A stretch of DNA of 9,331 nucleotides from an uncultured Legionellaceae bacterium (GCA_903887975.1 CAISSD010000040.1:1-9331), one strand, 5' to 3'. Positions 1 to 8,028 are shown, counted from the first letter of the stretch. A program made the numbers and translations. Notes: generated from the sequence alone by a model not told the origin.

Positions 1-1975
1 CATCCACCACATAATGCTCTTTTTGTTCAGGCCCCCAAGTCACCTCCAAAAATCGCTGCCATTGTTTGTCTTGATAATGCAAAAGCGTTGTGCAATCTCG
101 ACGATGAATCGAAACGCCTCGCCCAACCGTGATGTAACCCATAACCTCATCCCCTGGGATAGGCTGACAACAACGCGCCATATGGGTTAATAAATTACCA
201 ACACCTTCGATGCGTAAATCTTTTCCAGAAAACGAATGTTTGGGTGCCATTTTGGTCGTGGGAGCCAAAGGCACGGAAGAATCATCGCTCAATCGATTGA
301 TGATTTGACTCACTTTAACGTCTCCTCGCCCCAGAGCCGCCAACAAATCATCCAACGACTTATAATGCAGTGTCTGGGCAACTTCATGCAAACGCAGCGG
401 CTTAATCGCCAAAGCCGTTAATTCTTTTTCCAAAATCATTTGGCCATCGATTTTGTTTTTATCATAATGCTGCGATTTAAACCATTGTAGTACTTTGGAT
501 TTTGCACGAGATGTTTTAAGATAATTCAAATGGGGGTTCAACCAATCACGCGATGGCTTCGCCTCTTTTCCTGTTAAAATTTCAACGCGATCACCCGTTT
601 TTAACACATAGGTCAAAGGTACAATTCGATTGTTCACTTTTGCCCCACGACAACGATGCCCCAAATCCGAATGCACGTGATAGGCAAAATCCAACACACT
701 CACCCCTTCGGGTAAATCCAGCACATCACCGTCTGGGGTAAACACATAAACCCTATCATCAATGAACTCATGCTTTATGTGCTGTACATCGGACTGATTC
801 AACATCAAGTCTCGGTGCCATCCCAAAACCTCTCGCAGCCATTCAATTTTGCGCTCATACGCTTCTTTACGTGTTGGACGACCTTCTTTGTATTTCCAAT
901 GTGCTGCAACACCCATTTCGGCTTTTTCATGCATTTGAAAGGTTCTGATTTGCACTTCAAATACACGTCCATATTCATCAGCAACTGCCGTGTGTAACGA
1001 TTGGTAACCATTGGGTTTTATATTCATAATGTAATCATCAAATTCTTTGGGAATTTGTTGCCATAACTCATGAACCAAACCCAAAACCTCATAACATTGC
1101 TCGGTGGTATCCACCAATATTCGAACGGCTATGGCATCATAAATCTGACTCAAATCAATATTTTTTCGCGTCATTTTACGATAAATGCTATGAATGTGTT
1201 TGGCGCGCCCATAAACCGCAAAATGCTGTATGTGACGCTTTTGCAGCTCTTGATTCAACAGAACTGTAATTTCTTTTACAAAGCGTTCTCGATTCAAACG
1301 CTTTTCATTCAATCCTTTGGCAATGGCTTTATATTCATCGGGAAACAAATAACGAAAAGACAAATCTTCCATTTCCCATTTAATGGCACCTATTCCCAAT
1401 CGATTGGCCAATGGGGCGTAAATATCCATAACTTCGGTGGCAATTTGTTGGCGTAATGCTTGAGGAAGCGGCGCGGACGATCTTAAAATACACAAACGCT
1501 CGGTCAATTTAATCAAAATAACCCGAACATCATCAGCCATGGCCAACAGCATTTTGCGAATATTATCCATCTGGTGTTTGCTGTAAGTACCATGTTTGAT
1601 GCTGTAGAAATGAGAAATGGCACTCATTTTTTCAACGCCTTGAATGAGCTTCACCACCCCATCACCCAATTGCTCGGCGACATCCTCTAAGTGCAATTCA
1701 GCATAATGAACACTTTCAAAAACAATGGCCGCAACCAGTGTTTCCGTGTCAACTTCAAGATCCGCCAAAACATCGGCCATGGCCAATCCTTGCTGCAAGC
1801 AAGATTCGCCCGTTTCAGTGGCATGCTCGATGCCTGAAAGCTGGCCCAAATCACAAGCTTGACGAATAAGTTCTAAATCTTTTAAATAGCCTTTATTGCC
1901 CAAATGTTGAATCCATTGGGCGACATCGATGCTTCCATCAAATAATTTTGGCGTCCCTTCCTTAACTTTAACCAT
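1..1975 (-). CDS. relA: RelA, ribosome-associated (p)ppGpp synthetase (3' end cut by window)
   Basis: RelA transfers pyrophosphate from ATP to GTP/GDP on stalled ribosomes during amino-acid starvation. I translated 658 residues without a stop or frameshift. In order: a degenerate HD hydrolase domain (about 20-190) in which the catalytic HDxxED is replaced by FESVH around 86-90; a synthetase domain (about 220-365) with YGRxKH at 255-260, the EFDD motif at 311-314 and KPNGYQS at 320-326; a TGS domain (about 405-468); and the zinc-finger/CC region with C602, C603 and C628. EFDD is the ExDD signature of monofunctional RelA, whereas SpoT and Rel carry RxKD. E. coli RelA has 744 residues, so roughly the last 80-90, including the ACT domain, lie outside the window. 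The ATG at 1975 gives MVKVKEG, similar to E. coli MVAVR. It follows rlmD by 17 bases and is probably cotranscribed. A SpoT is expected elsewhere in the genome. Confidence 0.96.
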   Translation of the reverse strand, partial: MVKVKEGTPKLFDGSIDVAQWIQHLGNKGYLKDLELIRQACDLGQLSGIEHATETGESCLQQGLAMADVLADLEVDTETLVAAIVFESVHYAELHLEDVAEQLGDGVVKLIQGVEKMSAISHFYSIKHGTYSKHQMDNIRKMLLAMADDVRVILIKLTERLCILRSSAPLPQALRQQIATEVMDIYAPLANRLGIGAIKWEMEDLSFRYLFPDEYKAIAKGLNEKRLNRERFVKEITVLLNQELQKRHIQHFAVYGRAKHIHSIYRKMTRKNIDLSQIYDAIAVRILVDTTEQCYEVLGLVHELWQQIPKEFDDYIMNIKPNGYQSLHTAVADEYGRVFEVQIRTFQMHEKAEMGVAAHWKYKEGRPTRKEAYERKIEWLREVLGWHRDLMLNQSDVQHIKHEFIDDRVYVFTPDGDVLDLPEGVSVLDFAYHVHSDLGHRCRGAKVNNRIVPLTYVLKTGDRVEILTGKEAKPSRDWLNPHLNYLKTSRAKSKVLQWFKSQHYDKNKIDGQMILEKELTALAIKPLRLHEVAQTLHYKSLDDLLAALGRGDVKVSQIINRLSDDSSVPLAPTTKMAPKHSFSGKDLRIEGVGNLLTHMARCCQPIPGDEVMGYITVGRGVSIHRRDCTTLLHYQDKQWQRFLEVTWGPEQKEHYVVD

Positions 1976-1992
1976 CAGGTTTCATCCATCAA

Positions 1993-3291
1993 TCAGCGTA
2001 ATTCAAATAAAGCCATCGATTCAACATGTGCAGTATGTGGAAACATATCCATAATCCCTGCATTTTTTAAGCGATAACCCTGCTCATGTACCAAAATGGC
2101 TGCATCCCGCGCCAAAGTAATGGGATTACACGAAACATAAACAATGCTCTGTGGTTTGATGGTGGCTATTTGCTCAACCAAAACCAAAGCACCTGTTCGA
2201 GGTGGATCCAGCAATACTTTGTGAACCAATCGCTTGGGCAGGGTTGATAGCGCCTTAGGATCATCTAAATTGGCACAATAAAACGATGCATTGTCGATGC
2301 CATTGCGTTTAGCATTCATGGTGGCACGCGTTACCATCGCAGGACTGCCTTCAACCCCCATGACTGATTGTGCAAGGGTTGCCAATGGTAATGAAAAATT
2401 ACCCAATCCACAAAATAAATCCATCACCACATCTTCCTTTGATGGCGCCAGTAAATCAATGGCTTGACGTACCATTTGTCGATTGATTCCAGCATTCACC
2501 TGCGTAAAATCGGTTGGGTGAAATTTAAAATTCAAACCAAAATCCGGCAAGGCATAATTTAAAAAATCATCCTCACTCATCGGATAAAAACGCACCACAC
2601 TATCAGGACCTTTGGGCTGTAAAAAGACATGAAATGCTTCATCGATGGCAAATTGTCGTAACAAATCCGCATCATGATGACTTAAAGGAGATAAATTGCG
2701 AACAATCAACGCCACAACATCATCACCCGCTGCGACCTCAATTTGCGCCACAGTGCTTGGTGATTCAAAAGCATCCAACAGTGCACCCATCCGAGGTAAG
2801 GCCGCATCAACGCGTTGGTTTAATATAGGACAGGTATGAATTTCCGCAATATAACGCGGCTGATGACGCTCACGAAAACCCACTAGGGTTTTTTGTTTTT
2901 TAACCACATGACGCACACTCAAGCGCGCCTTATTGCGATAATGCCATCCATCAGACGCCAATGGCGTCAATACATGTTCAGGTGTTATTTTTCCAACACG
3001 CTCGAGTAACTCCAACAACCAACGTTCTTTTTCCTGGATTTGAACCAAAGGATCCAGATGTTGTAACGAACATCCACCACAAATCTCAGCATGCGGGCAT
3101 TTGGGCGTTACTCGATGTTGGGATGGGACAATCACCGATTCAAGACGCCCTTCGGCAAAATCTCGTTTTTTTTTGAGATAAGAAAAAGTCACCTCTTCAC
3201 CCGTTAAAGCACCATCAATAAACGTTGTTTGTCCATTGATGCGTGCAATACCACGTCCATCATGACTCATTTTTTCAATCACTGTATTCAT
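1993..3291 (-). CDS. rlmD: RlmD (RumA), 23S rRNA m5U1939 methyltransferase
   Basis: RlmD is an AdoMet-dependent enzyme that methylates U1939 of 23S rRNA. With the ATG at 3291 it has 432 residues (E. coli: 433). An N-terminal TRAM domain covers about 1-57. The [4Fe-4S] cysteines are C65, C71, C74 and C154, matching the E. coli pattern. The methyltransferase domain shows QVNAGIN (264-270), DLFCGLGNFSLP (291-302), LLDPPRTGA (360-368), the catalytic cysteine in VSCNP (C388) and the general base region HVESM (E424). A longer frame opens at 3345, but its 18 extra residues lie inside rluB and are not RlmD-like. The ATG at 3291 forms a TGATG overlap with the rluB stop and has an AGGA about 8 bases upstream. 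An A9 run on the coding strand encodes KKK at 40-42. The frame has a second in-frame TGA five codons after the stop, touching the relA start. Confidence 0.96.
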   Translation of the reverse strand: MNTVIEKMSHDGRGIARINGQTTFIDGALTGEEVTFSYLKKKRDFAEGRLESVIVPSQHRVTPKCPHAEICGGCSLQHLDPLVQIQEKERWLLELLERVGKITPEHVLTPLASDGWHYRNKARLSVRHVVKKQKTLVGFRERHQPRYIAEIHTCPILNQRVDAALPRMGALLDAFESPSTVAQIEVAAGDDVVALIVRNLSPLSHHDADLLRQFAIDEAFHVFLQPKGPDSVVRFYPMSEDDFLNYALPDFGLNFKFHPTDFTQVNAGINRQMVRQAIDLLAPSKEDVVMDLFCGLGNFSLPLATLAQSVMGVEGSPAMVTRATMNAKRNGIDNASFYCANLDDPKALSTLPKRLVHKVLLDPPRTGALVLVEQIATIKPQSIVYVSCNPITLARDAAILVHEQGYRLKNAGIMDMFPHTAHVESMALFELR

Positions 3292-4025
3292 CAATTTAAT
3301 CCTGCAACCAATGCTTGAACTTCTTTGGGTGATAATTCCACCCATTCACCACGCGATAATGTTCGTGGTAATGACAAAAAACCATAGCGCATGCGAATCA
3401 ACCGACTCACTTCCAATCCTTGAGACTCCCAAAGCCGTCGCACTTCACGATTACGTCCCTCACTCAAAACCACATGATACCAAGCATTCGCACCTTCTCC
3501 ACCACGATAATCAATGCGTTTGAAGCGCGCAATACCATCATCCAGTTCTACCCCTCGTAATAGACTATTGAGCATCTCCGGCGTTACCCGTCCATGAACA
3601 CGAACTGCATACTCACGTTCCAACTCGTATTTTGGATGCATCAAATGCTGTGCCAAATCGCCATTGTTGGTAAAAATCAACAATCCTGATGTGTTTAAAT
3701 CCAATCGACCAACTTGAACCCAACGTCCAACTTTTAAATGCGGCAGTCTATCAAACACGGTATCTTTAAAAATCGGATCTGCTCGACTGGAGATTTCCCC
3801 AATGGGTTTATTGTATAGCAGCACGCGCGTTTTGATGTTTGTTTTCAATGGATTTTCAATCACACGACCTTTTACACGAATCACATCATGCTCATTAGCC
3901 TGTACACCTAGAGTTGCTTTCACGCCGTTAATTTCAATAAGGCCTGCTTCGACCCATCGCTCAATTTCGCGCCGTGAGGCAAAACCTGCACGACTTAATA
4001 TTTTTTGTATTCGCTCTTGATTCAT
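3291..4025 (-). CDS. rluB: RluB, 23S rRNA pseudouridine 2605 synthase
   Basis: RluB isomerises U2605 in helix 93 of 23S rRNA to pseudouridine. The 244-residue protein has an N-terminal S4 RNA-binding domain (about 3-50, with RIQKILSRAGFASRREIE) and an RsuA-type catalytic domain with the signature GRLDLNTSGLL at 107-117, where D109 is the catalytic aspartate. Other family landmarks are LMHPKYELEREYAV (128-141) and EGRNREVRRLWE (189-200), the latter closest to RluB rather than RluE or RluF. The protein ends soon after the catalytic domain, so it lacks the long basic tail of the E. coli enzyme (about 290 residues). Its neighbour scpB ends 7 bases upstream, a standard scpAB-rluB arrangement. Its TGA overlaps the rlmD ATG by one base. 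Confidence 0.95.
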   Translation of the reverse strand: MNQERIQKILSRAGFASRREIERWVEAGLIEINGVKATLGVQANEHDVIRVKGRVIENPLKTNIKTRVLLYNKPIGEISSRADPIFKDTVFDRLPHLKVGRWVQVGRLDLNTSGLLIFTNNGDLAQHLMHPKYELEREYAVRVHGRVTPEMLNSLLRGVELDDGIARFKRIDYRGGEGANAWYHVVLSEGRNREVRRLWESQGLEVSRLIRMRYGFLSLPRTLSRGEWVELSPKEVQALVAGLN

Positions 4026-4032
4026 TTTCTAT

Positions 4033-4575
4033 TTACTCTTGTTCTAAAAGAACTTCTTGAGGATTTTTTAAAGAAGGTAGTTCGTCCAAACTCTTTAAAT
4101 TAAAATAATCAAGAAATTGCTTGGTGGTTGTATAAACCGCAGGCTTTCCCGGCACATCACGGTACGACGCAACACGAATCCATTCGCGCTCCAACAATGT
4201 TTTTAAAATCGACGAACTTAATGTTACGCCCCTTATTTGTTCGATTTCTGCCCGAGTGATGGGTTGATTATGGGCGATAATGGCTAAACTTTCCAATAAA
4301 GCTTGTGAGTATTTAATCGGCTTTTCAACCATCAGTGCATGAATCCATCGTGAATACTCTGGTCTTGTTTGAAAACAATACCCACTGGCCAAAGATTTTA
4401 ATTCAATAGACCGATCGGCATACTCGGCCATCAACTGTTCCAATAGACTTAACAATACTGACTTTGAGGGACAATCTGAAGGATCAAAAACACTTTGCAT
4501 ACGCTCCAACGACAAAGGCGCACCATAACTCATTAATAATGCTTCAACAATATTTTTTAAATCCTGATCCGACAT
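4033..4575 (-). CDS. scpB: ScpB, segregation and condensation protein B
   Basis: ScpB is the winged-helix (kite) subunit that dimerises and binds ScpA in the SMC-ScpAB condensin, which compacts and segregates the nucleoid. The 180-residue product has two winged-helix units (about 1-80 and 85-160). Family landmarks are QALLESLAIIAHNQPITRAE (91-110), IRGV (114-117) and the GKPAVYTTTKQFLDYF stretch (143-158), followed by LDELP. Two starts are possible: a GTG at 4578 and the next codon, ATG at 4575. I prefer the ATG because it makes a TGATG overlap with the scpA stop, the coupling arrangement seen at other junctions here. Choosing GTG adds only one residue. The next gene, rluB, begins 7 bases after its stop. 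Confidence 0.95.
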   Translation of the reverse strand: MSDQDLKNIVEALLMSYGAPLSLERMQSVFDPSDCPSKSVLLSLLEQLMAEYADRSIELKSLASGYCFQTRPEYSRWIHALMVEKPIKYSQALLESLAIIAHNQPITRAEIEQIRGVTLSSSILKTLLEREWIRVASYRDVPGKPAVYTTTKQFLDYFNLKSLDELPSLKNPQEVLLEQE

Positions 4576-5336
4576 CACATGGCCTTTAAATACAAATCAT
4601 CGAATGGTTCATTCTGCATCAAAACAATCTTTGATTGTTTTGCCAACTCCAACAGCGCCAACAATGTCACCACCACTCCGCGTCGACCTTCATGAATATT
4701 GATGACATCAACCCAACCGCGCCATTCACCTGATGCATACAACAAAATAACCATCATTTTGTCTTGAACCGATAATTTTTCCAATGATACGGTGTGTGGT
4801 GTTTGTTGCAATTGACGCCGAAGCACATCAAACCAAGCATTCATCAAAAATGAAAGCTCAATAGGGGGATGTTGACGAAGACGTGTGGTCTCTAGAGCCC
4901 CAAGCGTTACCACATAACAATCACGCTCTTGTCGATATAAAGCATCCACATCCCTCGCGGCCTCTTTATACTGCTCATACATTTGTAAACGCTGCACAAG
5001 CTCCAAACGCGGATCAACGTCCATCGGATCACTTGAATCAACCGTAACCGGTAATAATAATTTTGATTTTATTTCTAATAAAATAGCCGCCATCACCAAA
5101 TATTCAGCAGCCAAACCCAAACGATGTGACTCCATCAAATGAATGTAATCCATATATTGCTCGGTAATGGATGACATGGGAATGTTTAAAATATCAATGT
5201 TCTGACGCTTGATTAAATACAACAACACATCAAGCGGGCCAGAAAATGAATCCAACCAAACTTCCAGTGCATCCGGAGGAATGTATAAATCCTTTGGAAC
5301 ATCCGTCCAACGAGTACCAGATACCAATGCCACCAT
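4575..5336 (-). CDS. scpA: ScpA, segregation and condensation protein A (kleisin)
   Basis: ScpA is the kleisin that bridges the SMC heads and carries the ScpB dimer in bacterial condensin. The 253-residue protein shows the N-terminal SMC-neck-binding helices with FSGPLDVLLYLIKRQNIDIL (31-50) and SSITEQYMDYI (55-65), the conserved helix EYLVMAAILLEIKSKLLLP (78-96), a variable linker (about 97-190) and a C-terminal winged helix (about 190-250) ending in LLALLELAKQ and VLMQNEPFDDLYL. The start ATG at 5336 overlaps the trpS TGA by one base. The first 25 residues upstream of the conserved core are family-variable, but no better start lies nearby in the frame. The length is typical for proteobacterial ScpA. 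Confidence 0.95.
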   Translation of the reverse strand: MVALVSGTRWTDVPKDLYIPPDALEVWLDSFSGPLDVLLYLIKRQNIDILNIPMSSITEQYMDYIHLMESHRLGLAAEYLVMAAILLEIKSKLLLPVTVDSSDPMDVDPRLELVQRLQMYEQYKEAARDVDALYRQERDCYVVTLGALETTRLRQHPPIELSFLMNAWFDVLRRQLQQTPHTVSLEKLSVQDKMMVILLYASGEWRGWVDVINIHEGRRGVVVTLLALLELAKQSKIVLMQNEPFDDLYLKAM

Positions 5337-6547
5337 CAGTAATCCAATCCCATAAATTCACGAACTTCTTGTAGGGTTTTATGAGCATCCAATCGCGCTT
5401 GCTCACTGGCTTCAGCCACAATACTTTTTACCGAACCCAAATCGTCTCCAATGTCTTTGATTGCTTCTTGAATGGGTTTTAACTCTTTACACATGGCATC
5501 AACCACAGGTCGTTTACAATCCACACAACCAATACCTGCACTTCGACATCCTTCTTGAACCCAGGTTTTTGTAGACTCGTCCGAGTAAATGTTGTGAAAT
5601 CCCCATACAGGACATTTTTCTGGCTCACCAGGATCCGAGCGCTTAACCCGTGCGGGATCCGTTGGCATGGTCATGATCTTTTTTTCAACCATCGCCAAAG
5701 GCTCTCGAAGACTAATGGTATTGTTGTATGATTTTGACATTTTATGCCCATCTAGTCCTGGCATTTTTGCATGTTGGCTCACCAATGCTTGTGGCTCTGG
5801 TAAAATCATTTTGCCACATCCATCCAAATACCCCAACAATCGCTCTTTATCGCCAACGGATGTATTGGATTGATTCATCACCAAAGCCTTTGCAGTGGCC
5901 AAAGATTCATGATTGCCATTTTGCTGAAAGTCTGTTCTTAACTCTTGATATAACTTACTGTTTTTCTTACCCATTTTTTTAAGCGCTTCTTCTGCCAGCG
6001 CCTCAAAATTGGGCTCGCGACCATAGAGATGGTTAAATCGGCGTGCAACCTCACGACTCAACTCAATATGTGATAATTGATCTTCACCAACAGGAACCAA
6101 CTCCGCCTTATAAAGCAACACATCCGCCGCTTGCAACAACGGATAACCCAAAAAACCATAAGTTGCCAAATCTTTATCGTGTAATTTTTCTTGTTGATCT
6201 TTATAAGTCGGCACGCGCTCAAGCCAACCCAATGGTGTCATCATCGAGAGCAACAAATGCAATTCAGCATGCTCGGGAACCCATGATTGAATTAAAATAC
6301 GTGATAAACTAGGATTCACACCACATGCCAACCAGTCGACGACCATGTTCCATACGGATTCACCAATGATCTTCGTTGATTCATAGTGTGTCGTTAATGC
6401 ATGCCAATCAACCACAATGAACGAACAATCATACTGATGCTGTAATTGCACCCAATTTTTAAGTACCCCATGATAATGCCCCAAGTGCAACTGTCCCGTG
6501 GGCCGCATACCAGAAACCACACGCTTATTTTGATTCAATAATGACAT
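5336..6547 (-). CDS. trpS: Tryptophanyl-tRNA synthetase, long form with putative [4Fe-4S] cysteine motif
   Basis: This class I synthetase charges tRNA-Trp. Rossmann-fold signatures are clear: MRPTGQLHLGHYHG with the HIGH-like motif at 21-24, GEDQLSHIELSREVARRFN (154-172) and KMSKS at 269-273. At 403 residues it is about 70 longer than E. coli TrpS (334). Much of the extra length is an insert between about 181 and 255, ahead of a PEPQALxxxxxKMPGLDGxKMSKS block typical of the long TrpRS type. Downstream, C312, C334, C341 and C344 form C-x21-C-x6-C-x2-C, nearly identical in spacing to the cluster-binding motif of Thermotoga maritima TrpRS; cluster binding here is inferred. The ATG at 6547 is preceded by a GGGTAGAGAT ribosome-binding region, 18 bases after yciO. 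The stop forms TGATG with scpA. Fusion of trpS into a yciO-scpA cluster suggests expression with the whole operon. Confidence 0.96.
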   Translation of the reverse strand: MSLLNQNKRVVSGMRPTGQLHLGHYHGVLKNWVQLQHQYDCSFIVVDWHALTTHYESTKIIGESVWNMVVDWLACGVNPSLSRILIQSWVPEHAELHLLLSMMTPLGWLERVPTYKDQQEKLHDKDLATYGFLGYPLLQAADVLLYKAELVPVGEDQLSHIELSREVARRFNHLYGREPNFEALAEEALKKMGKKNSKLYQELRTDFQQNGNHESLATAKALVMNQSNTSVGDKERLLGYLDGCGKMILPEPQALVSQHAKMPGLDGHKMSKSYNNTISLREPLAMVEKKIMTMPTDPARVKRSDPGEPEKCPVWGFHNIYSDESTKTWVQEGCRSAGIGCVDCKRPVVDAMCKELKPIQEAIKDIGDDLGSVKSIVAEASEQARLDAHKTLQEVREFMGLDY

Positions 6548-6565
6548 CGATCTCTACCCATAATC

Positions 6566-7195
6566 TTATGAAACATCAAATGGTGTAGGACTACCTTTTC
6601 CCACACGCAACACAACTGGCGCGGGGCCAGTCAAATCCACAACCGTTGTTGGTTCTTCACCACAAAATCCCCCATTGATGATCAAATCAATTTGCTCACC
6701 CAACACATCCAAAATGGCTTCAGGCTCTGACATCGGGGCGCTGGCACCGGGTAAAATCAAGGTTGTACTCATCAACGGTGCATTCAAATGCTCCAACAGT
6801 GCCAAAGCAATATTATGCGCAGGAATTCTAAGACCCAATGTTTTACGTTTTGGGTGCAACATCAAACGCGGCACTGCATGGGTTGCATTCAATATAAAAG
6901 TATAAGAACCCGGTGTTAACGCTTTTAATAATCTAAAAATAGGATTACTGATTTTGGCATACGTATTGATGGTCGATAAATCATTACACACCAACGTCAT
7001 GTTGTGATGTTTATCAAGCTGTCGTAAGCGTCTGATTCGCTCTAAAGCCGATTTATTACCCAAAGCACAACCCAGTGCATATCCAGAATCAGTGGGATAA
7101 ACAATCAATCCGCCGGATTCGATAATATTAGCAGCCTGTCGCAACAATCTTGATTGGGGATTATCTGGGTGAATTAAAAAAAATTGACTGCTCAT
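6566..7195 (-). CDS. yciO: YciO, Sua5/YciO/YrdC family protein
   Basis: This 209-residue protein has the single Sua5/YciO/YrdC alpha/beta domain, which in TsaC and Sua5 makes threonylcarbamoyl-AMP for the t6A37 modification of tRNA. It matches E. coli YciO along its length from memory: FFxIHPDNPQ near the N-terminus (5-13), IVYPTDSGYALGC (31-43), LTPGSYTFIL (93-102), KRKTLGLRIP (116-125) and TTVVDLT (183-189). It is therefore assigned to YciO rather than TsaC; the true in vivo role of YciO is not settled, so activity in t6A synthesis should not be assumed. The start overlaps the rnmA stop in an ATGA, and the gene pair rnmA-yciO is conserved in enterobacteria. A T-rich run encodes FFL at residues 5-7. 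Confidence 0.92.
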   Translation of the reverse strand: MSSQFFLIHPDNPQSRLLRQAANIIESGGLIVYPTDSGYALGCALGNKSALERIRRLRQLDKHHNMTLVCNDLSTINTYAKISNPIFRLLKALTPGSYTFILNATHAVPRLMLHPKRKTLGLRIPAHNIALALLEHLNAPLMSTTLILPGASAPMSEPEAILDVLGEQIDLIINGGFCGEEPTTVVDLTGPAPVVLRVGKGSPTPFDVS

Positions 7196-8028
7196 AAAAT
7201 TTTATCCCATGCTTGCCAGATGGGGTTACACATCTTAGGCAAATCTGCCTGCTGTCCCAACCGAACACGAGACAAACCCAATCCATGATAATCCGATCCG
7301 GTTGATGCCAACAAATCAAACCGTTGACATAAACGTCCCAATTCGTTGATGGCAGAGGTTTCCATTAAGCCTGAAACCACTTCCAATCCGAGCCCGCCGG
7401 CTTCCTTAAATGTTTTAATGAACTCATGCAACTTGGTTCTGGTCAGTGCATATTTAAGTGGATGTGCAATAACTGCCAATCCAAAGCTTTGGGTAATCAC
7501 CTCAACAACACGACTGATGTCTGGCCACAAAGTAGGCACATAAGCCAGGCGACCCGATTTTAGATAGCGTTTGAATGCGGTTTGTACATCAGGAACCTTA
7601 CCTTCTTGCACCAAAACAGCAGCAAAATGAGGTCTTGCAACGTGTTTATGCCCGGCAAATTCACATGCTTTTTCATAAGCATTTAAAACACCCACCGATG
7701 CCAATTGATTGCTGATGGCCTGCCCCCGTGTTTCGCGATGCTGGGCTTGCTCAGCTATCAATGCATTGAGCGGCTCTGCATCAATATCAACCCCAAGACC
7801 CAAAATATGCACATCATATTTTTTCCAACGAGCACTGAACTCAATCCCGGAAATAATACGAATAGGATGCTCTTTTGCTTTATTTTGCAGCAAACTCACC
7901 CCTTCTGTGGTATCATGATCCGTCAGAGCCAACACGTCAACACCATTCGCCAAGGCTTGTTGTAACAAAGCATCAATGTCATCAAGACCATCGGAGTATA
8001 GACTGTGACAATGTAAATCAACCCGCAT
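7192..8028 (-). CDS. rnmA: PHP-domain 3',5'-nucleotide bisphosphate phosphatase / 5'-3' exoribonuclease (RnmA, YciV/TrpH)
   Basis: The E. coli homologue YciV (RnmA, RNase AM) removes the 3' phosphate of pAp and trims 5' ends of rRNAs and short RNAs. The 278-residue protein is one PHP metallohydrolase domain with visible metal ligands: DLHCHSLYSDG (H6, H8, D13), LTDHDTTEG (D37, H38, D39), GIEFSA (E63), H74, ARPHFA (H134), IAHPLKYA (H189) and STGSDYHG (D246, H248). All nine usual ligand positions of the PHP type appear filled, so it should be active. The ATG at 8028 begins directly with MRVDLHCHS, leaving no room for a later start; the upstream ribosome site is weak (GGATGG, about 9 bases away). 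It is the first gene downstream of the extended -10 promoter candidate and overlaps yciO by four bases. Confidence 0.93.
   Translation of the reverse strand: MRVDLHCHSLYSDGLDDIDALLQQALANGVDVLALTDHDTTEGVSLLQNKAKEHPIRIISGIEFSARWKKYDVHILGLGVDIDAEPLNALIAEQAQHRETRGQAISNQLASVGVLNAYEKACEFAGHKHVARPHFAAVLVQEGKVPDVQTAFKRYLKSGRLAYVPTLWPDISRVVEVITQSFGLAVIAHPLKYALTRTKLHEFIKTFKEAGGLGLEVVSGLMETSAINELGRLCQRFDLLASTGSDYHGLGLSRVRLGQQADLPKMCNPIWQAWDKIL

Noticed and set aside
1396..1407. Perfect 12-bp palindrome CCAATCGATTGG
   Set aside because: It is inside relA and encodes the conserved ANRLG segment; explained by coding constraint and chance rather than by a binding site.
1070..1456. 128-codon open frame on the plus strand
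   Set aside because: It lies antisense to the intact RelA synthetase domain, which translates without interruption and has all family motifs; the antisense product has no recognisable feature.
3292..3345. Longer rlmD start at 3345 giving 18 extra residues
   Set aside because: It would overlap rluB by 55 bases, the extra residues are unlike RlmD N-termini, and the internal ATG at 3291 gives the family length and a TGATG junction.
5230..5421. 63-codon minus-strand frame across the trpS/scpA junction
   Set aside because: It is out of phase with both trpS and scpA, which are each well supported by family motifs across this region.
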